Positions 26,076 to 33,270 of a DNA stretch of 64,000 nt are shown here, piece by piece (position 1 is the first letter of the stretch; every line of letters begins with the position of its first letter). The notes beneath the pieces were generated by a model. It saw nothing but the letters and a program-made list of their open reading frames with translations. It made no database searches and had not been told where the DNA came from. The position numbers were made by a program, and so were the translations under genes. Source of the DNA: Brachybacterium sp. YJGR34 (lineage in GTDB: Bacteria > Actinomycetota > Actinomycetes > Actinomycetales > Dermabacteraceae); contig NZ_PNFB01000001.1 of the NCBI RefSeq assembly GCF_003347015.1, positions 310,001 to 374,000 of the forward strand, read 5' to 3'.

Positions 26076-27380
26076 GTGACCGACGCCGCCGCGCGCCGCC
26101 GCCTGCTGGTGCTGTCCATCGACGCCATGAGCGTCGTGGACGTGCCCTTCGCCCGCACCCTGCCCCACTTCGCGCGGATCCTCTCCGGTGCCTGGGGCAG
26201 TGCGGAGGCGATCTACCCGACGGTGACCTACCCCAATCACACCGCGCAGACCACCGCGCGCACCGCCGCCGGCCACGGGATCTACGCGAACGAGAAGGTC
26301 AGCCCCGGGGTGCGGACGCCGGACTGGTTCTGGGACGCCCGGGACATCACCTGCCCCACGATCTTCGACCTCGCCCGTGAGGCGGGTCTGACCTCGGCGA
26401 GCGTCGGCTGGCCGGTGACCGGGTGGTCGCCGTCGATCGACATCGCGGTCCCCGAGATCTGGGACCGTGCCGGGCTCGAGCCCACCCGCGAGCGGCTGCG
26501 CGCGGCCTCGAGCCCGCGCGGCCGGGTGTACGCGGAGCGGCACGCGGGGGAGATCGGCTGGGACCGCAAGCACCGCTTCGGCCGCTTCAACACCGCCGTC
26601 GCGGCGGACATCCTGCGCACCGACGCGCCGGAGGTCATGTTCGTGCACATCGTGGACGTGGACTCCGCCCGCCACACCACCGGCCGCTTCACGCCCCAGG
26701 TGCGGGAGGCCTTCGAGCGGGTCGACGGCTGGATCGGGGAGATCCTCGCCGCCCTCGAGGAGGCCGGGACCGCGGAGGACACCAACGTCGCGATCGTCTC
26801 CGACCACGGGCACGTCGAGGTGGGGCGCTGCTTCCGCGCCAACCACGTCCTCGCCCAGGAGGGGCTGGTGCAGCTCGACGAGGCCGGCGAGGTCAGCTCC
26901 TTCGACGCCTGGGTGCACGGCTGCGGGCTCACCGGCCAGCTGCACCTGCACCCGGAGGCCGGGGAGGAGGTGCGGCAGCGGGTGCTGTCCCTGGTGGAGG
27001 AGTGGGTCGCCGATCCCGGGATCCCCGTCCAGGCCTTCCACCCGCTGGAGAGCATGCGCGAGGGCTACGGCTACTCCGGTCCCTTCCTCGGGGTGCTCGA
27101 GGGCACCAGCGGCACGAACTTCCAGAACACCTGGGAGGGGCGTGCGCTGTACGGCCGCTTCGATCCGGACTACACCTTCCTGCTCTCCCAGCACGGCCAC
27201 CTGCCCGAGCAGGACATCCAGGCCGTGTTCGCGATGACCGGCCCGGACATCGAGCCCGGGGTGCGCATCACGCGCTGCACCGTCACCGACGAGGCCGCGA
27301 CCTTCGCGCATCTGCTGGGGCTCGAGTTCCCGGAGGCGGACGGGACCCCGGTCACGCAGATCCTGCGCGCCGAGGTCTGA
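26076..27380 (+). CDS. Alkaline phosphatase superfamily phosphodiesterase/nucleotide pyrophosphatase
   Basis: A 434-residue type I phosphodiesterase-like enzyme. Metal-binding and nucleophile landmarks are visible: LSIDAM near the start, YPTVTYPNHT with the nucleophilic Thr, DVDSARH in the middle, SDHGH, and a C-terminal His in LSQHGHLPEQ. GAGGAG precedes the GTG start. No signal peptide is seen, so it is probably cytoplasmic. The LacI-type operator upstream suggests sugar-linked control, for example of a sugar-phosphate diester, but that is inference. Confidence 0.87.
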   Translation: MTDAAARRRLLVLSIDAMSVVDVPFARTLPHFARILSGAWGSAEAIYPTVTYPNHTAQTTARTAAGHGIYANEKVSPGVRTPDWFWDARDITCPTIFDLAREAGLTSASVGWPVTGWSPSIDIAVPEIWDRAGLEPTRERLRAASSPRGRVYAERHAGEIGWDRKHRFGRFNTAVAADILRTDAPEVMFVHIVDVDSARHTTGRFTPQVREAFERVDGWIGEILAALEEAGTAEDTNVAIVSDHGHVEVGRCFRANHVLAQEGLVQLDEAGEVSSFDAWVHGCGLTGQLHLHPEAGEEVRQRVLSLVEEWVADPGIPVQAFHPLESMREGYGYSGPFLGVLEGTSGTNFQNTWEGRALYGRFDPDYTFLLSQHGHLPEQDIQAVFAMTGPDIEPGVRITRCTVTDEAATFAHLLGLEFPEADGTPVTQILRAEV

Positions 27381-27392
27381 CCCCGCCGGGGC

Positions 27393-28712
27393 TCAGCCGC
27401 TGATCGCGACGTTCCCCCGGACCCGGTCCGCCGGATCCCAGTGCTCCTTCAGCGCCCGCAGGCGCGCCACGGACCGGGGCGGCAGCGCGTCCTCGATCCG
27501 CTTGCTCGGGTCGAGGAAGACCAGGGGCGCACGCCCCGTGAGGGGGAGCGGCGCGACCAGCTCGGCCTGCCGGCGCACCACGGCCTCCTGTGCCTCCGGG
27601 GTGGGGGCCAGGCCGAAGGCGTAGAGCACGAAGGGCTCGAGCAGCGGGCCGTGCGGGCTGTCGCTCGGGTGGGCGAAGGCCCCGCCGAGATGCCGGATCT
27701 GCGCCGTGAGCAGCGGCGCGATCGGCGCGGCGAGCAGAGCTTCGAGCGCGGCGGCGTCGACTCCGCCGAGCAGCTCGGCGCGGGAGGCGCCGGGGGTCGG
27801 GTCGGTGGGCTCACCGGTGATGGTCCCCATCTCCGCGGTGCTCATCGGCGCGCGTGTGTCCGACAGCGGTGCCGGCAGGAGGTCGGCCGGGGCGAGCAGC
27901 TCCCGCGCCTCCGCCTCTTGCCCGAGGTACGCCGCGTCCAGCGCCACGAGCGGCGCGCCGCCGGGCGGGGTCAGCAGTGAGAACCAGGTGGTCAGCTGGT
28001 CGGGGGCGGCGGCGGTGATCTCCTCGAAGGCGGCGGCGACCTCGCGGGCGTGCTCGGCCGGCCACAGCATGCGCCCGCCCACCACGGCCGGGGCGGGATG
28101 GAGGCGCAGCTCGAGCGCGGTGAGCACCGCCAGATCGCCCCCGCCGCCGCGCAGCGCCCAGAGCAGCTCGGGATCGGAGTCCGGGTCCACGCGGCGCAGG
28201 GCGCCGTCGGCCGTGACCACCTCGGCGGCCAGCAGGCTGTCCGCCGCCCAGCCCAGCGCGCGGCCGAACCAGCTCAGCCCGCCGCCGAGCACCACCCCGG
28301 CGACGCTCACCACCGGCGAGCTCCCGGGCAGGCCGGTCAGGCCGTGCACGGCGGCGGCCCGCTGCAGCGCGCCGGAGAGGACCCCGGCGCCGATCCGGGC
28401 GACGCGGCGGTGCGGATCGATCGTGATCTCGTCCAGGCGGCCCGTGCGCAGCAGGATCGCTCCGGCGGCGCGACCGCTGGCCCCGTGCCCCGTGGGCTGG
28501 GCGGCGACCGGCACACGGTGCCGCGCCGCGAGAGTGAGGACGGCGCGGACGTCCTCGGCGTCCCTCGCCTCGACGACGGCGGGGACGTCCTGGGCGACGG
28601 CGAGGTTCCAGGGGCGGTGGACGACCGCGAAGCCCGGGTCGCCGGGAGCGTGGACGGGGCCGCGGACGGCGGTGCGCAGCTGGTCGACGAGGGAGTGCGG
28701 ACGTAGGCTCAT
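27393..28712 (-). CDS. FAD-dependent oxidoreductase with BBE-like C-terminus
   Basis: A 439-residue flavoprotein of the berberine-bridge/PCMH type. The FAD-binding half has QPTGHGASGRAAG (a GHG element near residues 75-87), IGAGVLSGAL, and GGGLSWFGRALGWAADSLL. The C-terminal BBE segment is short but present (RVRGNVAISG, resembling the usual NPDNVF-type ending). It oxidises sugars, alcohols or similar substrates in related enzymes; the substrate is unknown here. It is divergent from an ECF sigma gene and preceded by an ECF-type promoter match. CGAGGAG precedes the ATG. Confidence 0.87.
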   Translation of the reverse strand: MSLRPHSLVDQLRTAVRGPVHAPGDPGFAVVHRPWNLAVAQDVPAVVEARDAEDVRAVLTLAARHRVPVAAQPTGHGASGRAAGAILLRTGRLDEITIDPHRRVARIGAGVLSGALQRAAAVHGLTGLPGSSPVVSVAGVVLGGGLSWFGRALGWAADSLLAAEVVTADGALRRVDPDSDPELLWALRGGGGDLAVLTALELRLHPAPAVVGGRMLWPAEHAREVAAAFEEITAAAPDQLTTWFSLLTPPGGAPLVALDAAYLGQEAEARELLAPADLLPAPLSDTRAPMSTAEMGTITGEPTDPTPGASRAELLGGVDAAALEALLAAPIAPLLTAQIRHLGGAFAHPSDSPHGPLLEPFVLYAFGLAPTPEAQEAVVRRQAELVAPLPLTGRAPLVFLDPSKRIEDALPPRSVARLRALKEHWDPADRVRGNVAISG

Positions 28713-28767
28713 GACGGCTCCTCGGTGTGGATGCGGGGACGGGGCGGCTGCACCGTCCTGCCCCTCA

Positions 28768-28794
28768 GTCGTCCGCGGGCGCCCGGGTGTGACA
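28768..28794 (-). promoter_or_regulatory. ECF-sigma-type promoter match upstream of FAD oxidoreductase
   Basis: On the minus strand TGTCACA (28794-28788), a 16-nt spacer and CGAC (28771-28768) lie 56 nt before the oxidoreductase ATG. The known ECF41-type pattern is TGTCACA, 16 nt, CGTC, so this differs by one base. The adjacent sigma gene makes the match meaningful. Confidence 0.55.
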
Positions 28795-28814
28795 GCGAGG
28801 ACGGGGAGGATCCG

Positions 28815-29738
28815 ATGACGGCCGACGGGCCCGACCACGGGAGCAGGCTCGAGGAGCTCGCCGCGCGCTTCGACGAGCACCGCCCCCGCCTGACCGCGAT
28901 CGCTCAGCGCGCGCTCGGCTCACCCTGGGCGGCCGACGACGCCGTCCAGGAGACCTGGCTGCGTCTGCACCGTGCCGATGCCGCCGTGATCGGGAACCTC
29001 CAGGCGTGGCTGACCACGGTCGTCTCCCGGGTCTGCATCGACCTGATCCGCCAGCGGGAGCGCCGGCACGAGGACGCCCCGCTCGAGGAGGTCCCGGATC
29101 CCGAGGACGCCGCCGAGGGCCCCGACGACCAGGCGCTGCGGCACGAGGAGCTGGGACTCGCGCTGTCGGTGATGCTGGAGCGGCTGGGGCCCCGCGAGCG
29201 GCTCGCGCTGGTGCTGCACGACGTCTTCGCCCTGCCCTTCGACGAGATCGCGCCCATGCTCGAGCGCAGCCCCACGGCGACCCGGCAGCTCGCCTCCCGC
29301 GCGCGTTCTCGGCTGCGCACGGTCGACGTCGCGGCAGCCCGCGCGCAGCGGGAGGGAGCGATCGAGGCGTTCCTCGCCGCCTCCCGCGAGGGCGACTTCG
29401 GCGCCCTGCTGCAGCTGCTGGACCCCGAGATCGAGGTGCGCGGCGACGAGGCCGCGCTGGCGCTCACCGCCGCCGGGGCCGAGCACGGCGCACCGCTGAT
29501 CGAGGATCGGATGCGCGGACGCGACGCCGTGGCCCGGGCCTTCGCCGGACGGGCGGCGCTCGCGGCGCCGATGCGGCTGCGGGACGGGGTGCCCGTGGCC
29601 GCCTACGTCCCCGGTGGTGCGGTCCGTGCCGTGTACCTGCCCCGGTGGCGGGACGGGCTGCTCACGGGACTCGACGTGCTCGCCGATCCCGCGCACCTCG
29701 CCCCGCTGCTCGCGGAGCCCGCGGCTCAGGAGGCGTAG
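28815..29738 (+). CDS. ECF sigma factor with C-terminal SnoaL-like domain (ECF41/ECF56-like)
   Basis: A 307-residue sigma factor. Region 2 has LGSPWAADDAVQETWLRLHR and AWLTTVVSRVCIDLIRQR. Region 4 has LGPRERLALVLHDVFALPFD and the helix-turn-helix ERSPTATRQLASRARSRL. The last ~110 residues (about 195-300) look like a SnoaL-type fold, as in ECF41 and ECF56 groups where that domain replaces an anti-sigma factor. The WLPEP linker motif of classical ECF41 proteins is not visible. GGGGAGGA precedes the ATG at 28815. It overlaps the asparaginase gene end by 13 nt. Confidence 0.88.
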   Translation: MTADGPDHGSRLEELAARFDEHRPRLTAIAQRALGSPWAADDAVQETWLRLHRADAAVIGNLQAWLTTVVSRVCIDLIRQRERRHEDAPLEEVPDPEDAAEGPDDQALRHEELGLALSVMLERLGPRERLALVLHDVFALPFDEIAPMLERSPTATRQLASRARSRLRTVDVAAARAQREGAIEAFLAASREGDFGALLQLLDPEIEVRGDEAALALTAAGAEHGAPLIEDRMRGRDAVARAFAGRAALAAPMRLRDGVPVAAYVPGGAVRAVYLPRWRDGLLTGLDVLADPAHLAPLLAEPAAQEA

Positions 29739-30715
29739 TCCGCGAAGGCCGCGCGGATCCGCTCCCTTCCCGCGCCGTCGGCGAGCAGGGCCTGCAGCAG
29801 CAGGCGCGACTTGGCCGGCGGCAGCAGCCCGGCCATGACGGCGCCGGACTCCAGCAGGTCCACCTCGCTGCCCGGATAGGCGTAGTGGTGGGTGGAGGTG
29901 CCGCCGGAGGGGATGCGGGTCGCGACCACCACGGGGGTGCCCTCGTCGATCAGCCGGCGCAGGCGCGGCATCGCGGCGGGGGAGACGTGCCCCATCCCCA
30001 CCCCGGCGACGACCAGGCCGATGCGCTCACCCGGCGGCAGGTGGTCCAGCAGCGAGAGGTCCTCGTCCATCCCGGCGGTGAGCAGCGGCACCCGGGGGAG
30101 CGCGGCCGCCGGGGCACCCGGCAGCGGGGCGGGACGGGGGAGCGGCCGGTGCAGCAGGCGGAGGTCCTGCGCCTCGACGATCGCGAGCGGGCCCGACGGC
30201 GCGGAGGCGAAGGCCGCGACGGACCGTGAGGAGACCTTCGCGACCTCGCCGGCGCGGTGCGCGTGGCCGTCGAGGACGACGAGCACCCCCAGCCCTCGGG
30301 CCGAGGGCGCACGCGCCGTGCGGACCGCGTCGCGGAGGTTCGCCGGACCGTCGGCCCCGAGCTCGCTCGCCGGGCGCATCGCGCCGGTGACCACGAGCGG
30401 CTCCTCCCGGTCCCAGTAGCGGTCCAGCAGGAAGGCGGACTCCTCGAGGGTGTCGGTGCCATGGGTGAGGACCACGCCGGGAGCGCCCTCGTCGACCGCG
30501 CGGCGGGCGGCCTCGAGCGCGTCGCGCAGGTGGTGGGGGCGGATGTCGGAGGAAGAGGTGTTCGCGAGCGCGCGGGACGCGATCGGCGTACCCCCGAGGG
30601 CCGCGGCGAGCAGGCGGGCGCCGGCGTCGTCGTCGGGAGCCGCCCGCTGTCCCGCGGCGTCCTGGGTCATGAAGATCGTGCCGCCCAGCGACAGCACGGT
30701 GACGACGCCGCTCAC
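29726..30715 (-). CDS. L-asparaginase (type I/II fold)
   Basis: Hydrolyses asparagine to aspartate and ammonia. The 329-residue protein has both catalytic threonines: Thr13 in SLGGTIFM and Thr87 in LTHGTDTLEE with Asp88. TGAMRPASELGADGPANLRD is family-typical. It starts at GTG 30715, which overlaps the stop of the SRPBCC gene (GTGA). There is no signal peptide, so it is cytoplasmic. It is the third gene of an overlapping operon and its end overlaps the convergent sigma gene by 13 nt. Confidence 0.92.
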   Translation of the reverse strand: MSGVVTVLSLGGTIFMTQDAAGQRAAPDDDAGARLLAAALGGTPIASRALANTSSSDIRPHHLRDALEAARRAVDEGAPGVVLTHGTDTLEESAFLLDRYWDREEPLVVTGAMRPASELGADGPANLRDAVRTARAPSARGLGVLVVLDGHAHRAGEVAKVSSRSVAAFASAPSGPLAIVEAQDLRLLHRPLPRPAPLPGAPAAALPRVPLLTAGMDEDLSLLDHLPPGERIGLVVAGVGMGHVSPAAMPRLRRLIDEGTPVVVATRIPSGGTSTHHYAYPGSEVDLLESGAVMAGLLPPAKSRLLLQALLADGAGRERIRAAFADYAS

Positions 30716-31350
30716 GACAGGTCGGGCTCCTCGCCGAGGTAGAACGCGGCGGTCCGCACCGAGGCCTTGCGGGCGGGCTTGCGGTCCGCACCGGAGGCGA
30801 CGTGCGCCGTGCACCAGGCATCGGCCGTGGCGCGGGTGAACTCGGCGCCCTCGGGGGAGATGGCGAAGGGGCCGAGCTGCGCGAGGACGTCGGCCGACGG
30901 GTCCTCGAGATGGAGGGCGAGGCCGTAGAGCGCGGCGTCCCAGCCGCAGCCCGTCGCCGCCGGGCCGAAGGCCGCCCAGTGGGCGTCCGCGGGCACCTCG
31001 TGGCGGAGGGTGAGGCGCGTGGCGCCGGTCTCCTCGGCGGGCTCGAGCAGCAGCTCCATCACACTCCGGGAGCCGGCGGATTCCCAGGTCAGCTGCAGGC
31101 GCCGGGCGTCCTCGAGCGCGGTCACGGTGCCGGTGGTCTCCATGTCCGGCAGCTCGTAGCGGCCGCCCTCGGCCAGCTCGCCGCTCGCGCGGCCGAACCA
31201 GCGGGCCAGGCGGTCCGCCGTGGTGAGGGCCGCCCACAGCTCCGCGGCGGGGACCGGGAAGATCTGGGAGAGGACGACGGCGTTCCCGGGCCGCGCCGGG
31301 GACACCGTGCGCGTGACGTCGGACAGCTGGGAGGTGGGGGAGGCGCTCAT
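30712..31350 (-). CDS. SRPBCC (AHSA1/START-like) domain protein
   Basis: A 212-residue protein of the activator-of-Hsp90/polyketide-cyclase-like fold. FPVPAAELWAALTTADRLAR and FGRASGELAEGGRYEL, then LQLTWES, follow the usual AHSA1 order. The fold binds hydrophobic ligands; no ligand is known here. Its ATG overlaps the rlmC stop (ATGA at 31347-31350), and its stop overlaps the asparaginase start, so all three are translationally coupled. Confidence 0.85.
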   Translation of the reverse strand: MSASPTSQLSDVTRTVSPARPGNAVVLSQIFPVPAAELWAALTTADRLARWFGRASGELAEGGRYELPDMETTGTVTALEDARRLQLTWESAGSRSVMELLLEPAEETGATRLTLRHEVPADAHWAAFGPAATGCGWDAALYGLALHLEDPSADVLAQLGPFAISPEGAEFTRATADAWCTAHVASGADRKPARKASVRTAAFYLGEEPDLS

Positions 31351-32510
31351 GGGGCCTCACGGTACAGGCGCACGATGACCTCGGCGTGCTCGGTGTGGGG
31401 GAACATGTCCACGTACCTCCCCGCCGTGACACGGAGCGAGGGCATGGCCGCGAGATCGGCGGCGAGCGTGGCCGGATTGCAGCTCGAATAGACCACGTGC
31501 GGCACGCCCGAGCGCTCGATCCAGGAGGCCAGTCGCTCGCCGAGGCCGCGGCGCGGCGGGTTCACGATCACCAGGTCCGGAGGGCCGTCGGGGCCGCCGG
31601 CCTCCTCGATCGCCCAGGTGGTCGCATCGCCGACGAGGAATCGGGCTCCGTCGATCCCTGCGGCGTCCGCGGCCTCGCGGGCACCCTCGATGGCCTGCGC
31701 GGACACCTCCACGCCGGTGAGCCGGGCGGCGGGCAGCGCGCGGGCGGTGTGCAGGGCGAAGCCGCCCAGGCCGCAGTACAGGTCCCACACCCGCGGTGAC
31801 CCGAGGCCCTCCACGGCCGCCGCGGCCCAGGCGGCTCCCTGCCGGTACAGCTGAGCGGCGACCTCGGTGTGGGTCTGGAGGAAGGACTGCGGCCGGGAGC
31901 GCAGGGTCACGTCCCCGGTGCGCACCGGGAGGACGTCGGTGCCGGCCAGCGGGATCTCGCGCTCGCCCTCGACGGCGGTGGTGTGCGCGGGGTGGATGTT
32001 CGCGCTGACGCCCACCACCGACGGGTGCGCGTCCAGCAGGCGCGGCAGGTGCTCGCGGATCCTCTCCAGCGCGCTCTCGCTGCGCAACACCAGGCGCAGC
32101 AGATGCTGCCCCTCCGGGGAGGTGGTGACCAGCACGTTCTTGATCTCTCCGCGGCGGCGGCCCACATCGTAGGGCGGCACCTGGGCGCGGCGGATCAGCT
32201 CCCGGACGCCGCCCAGCACCTCCTCGACGCCCGCGGGGTACAGCGGGCAGTCGCAGAGGTCCGCGCCGGCTGCCTGGCCGGGCAGGGTGAGGACGGGGGA
32301 CTGCGCGGTGCCGCCCACCGCCATCTTCCCGCGGGCGCGGAAGCCGGCCTCGGCACCGACGATCGGCCCGTCCCAGGACACGCCCGGTGCGAGGTGCGGA
32401 TCCAGCAGGGCCTCGACGCGCTCGCGGCCCGCGGCGAGCTGCCGGGGGCGGGGGAGGTCCAGGAGGGTGCAGGAGCGGCACTCCCCGGCGTCGAAATGGT
32501 GGCAGCGCAC
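31347..32510 (-). CDS. rlmC: 23S rRNA (uracil-C5)-methyltransferase, RlmC-like
   Basis: SAM-dependent RNA methyltransferase, 387 residues. An N-terminal Cys cluster for a 4Fe-4S centre is seen at Cys3, Cys11, Cys14 and Cys86 (or 88), spaced as in RlmC, with no TRAM domain. SAM-binding motifs VWDLYCGLGGFALHTA and LVIVNPPRRGLG are present, and catalytic Cys344 sits in SSCNPAT. The GTG at 32510 is preceded by TAGACT 6 nt away and no ribosome site, so it is probably leaderless. It leads the rlmC-SRPBCC-asparaginase operon. Confidence 0.9.
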   Translation of the reverse strand: MRCHHFDAGECRSCTLLDLPRPRQLAAGRERVEALLDPHLAPGVSWDGPIVGAEAGFRARGKMAVGGTAQSPVLTLPGQAAGADLCDCPLYPAGVEEVLGGVRELIRRAQVPPYDVGRRRGEIKNVLVTTSPEGQHLLRLVLRSESALERIREHLPRLLDAHPSVVGVSANIHPAHTTAVEGEREIPLAGTDVLPVRTGDVTLRSRPQSFLQTHTEVAAQLYRQGAAWAAAAVEGLGSPRVWDLYCGLGGFALHTARALPAARLTGVEVSAQAIEGAREAADAAGIDGARFLVGDATTWAIEEAGGPDGPPDLVIVNPPRRGLGERLASWIERSGVPHVVYSSCNPATLAADLAAMPSLRVTAGRYVDMFPHTEHAEVIVRLYREAP

Positions 32511-32516
32511 CCCGGG

Positions 32517-32522
32517 AGTCTA
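32517..32522 (-). promoter_or_regulatory. Putative -10 box of leaderless rlmC
   Basis: TAGACT on the minus strand, then CCCGGG, then the GTG start at 32510. The gap is 6 nt, as at upp, tetR and others. Confidence 0.5.
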
Positions 32523-32604
32523 CGGCCGTGATCGACGAAGGTCGGACGGGGAGAGGGGACTTTCCGGGGTGCCGCGCAGGCGGCGAGCCGGGCAGACTTC
32601 CCCC

Positions 32605-33267
32605 ATGGCCACCACGACGATCCCCGGAGAGCTGTTCCTGCTGCTGACCAACGATGCCGGCCGGCAGGACTCGACCCAGTTCCGCCGGCAGGCGCTCGCC
32701 GCCGCCGCGGTCACCGAGCTGACGCTGCGAGAGAAGGTGGAGCTGAGCACCGATCGCCGCCCCCGCGTACAGGTGCAGGACACCGCCTCGCTCGGCATCC
32801 CGGTGCTCGACCAGGCGCTCGGTGCGCTCACCGAGCTCGACGGCAAGCCCCTGACGTCCGTGATCTCCCATCGCTCGATGGATCTCACCGAGGTGATCGG
32901 CGAGAGCCTCGTGGCCGCGGGCGCCGTACAGCGTCGCGACGGCTGGTTCACCACCACCTGGCCCGCCCATGACGACACCCTCGAGCGGGCGCTGCGCTCC
33001 CGGGTCGCGCTCGCGGTCGCCGACCCTCGGGACGCGAGCCTGCAGGACGGGATCCTGATGGAGCTGCTGCGGGCGCTCGGCATCGCCCACCGCATCCTGC
33101 GCACCGATCTGCCCGGCCTCTCGCGCCGCGAGCTCGATCAGCGGATCCAGGCGCTGGAGATCGACCACCCCGCGGCGGCGGCCATGAAGCGGGTCGTGCA
33201 GGACATGACCGCGGCGATGATGGCGGCCGCCACGGCGGGCGGCGCCGCCGCCGCGGCCGGGGGCTGA
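32605..33267 (+). CDS. GPP34 (GOLPH3/VPS74-like) family protein
   Basis: A 220-residue protein matching the bacterial GPP34 family, whose eukaryotic relatives bind phosphatidylinositol-4-phosphate on Golgi. It opens TIPGELFLLLTNDAG and keeps the helical order of the fold with ALAAAAVTELTLREKVELS and LERALRSRVALAVADP. The family is common in actinobacteria, where its role is poorly known. The C-terminus is Ala/Gly-rich. CAGACT at 32593-32598 ends 6 nt before the ATG, suggesting a leaderless transcript. It is convergent with hrpB, 3 nt apart. Confidence 0.85.
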   Translation: MATTTIPGELFLLLTNDAGRQDSTQFRRQALAAAAVTELTLREKVELSTDRRPRVQVQDTASLGIPVLDQALGALTELDGKPLTSVISHRSMDLTEVIGESLVAAGAVQRRDGWFTTTWPAHDDTLERALRSRVALAVADPRDASLQDGILMELLRALGIAHRILRTDLPGLSRRELDQRIQALEIDHPAAAAMKRVVQDMTAAMMAAATAGGAAAAAGG

Positions 33268-33270
33268 TCC

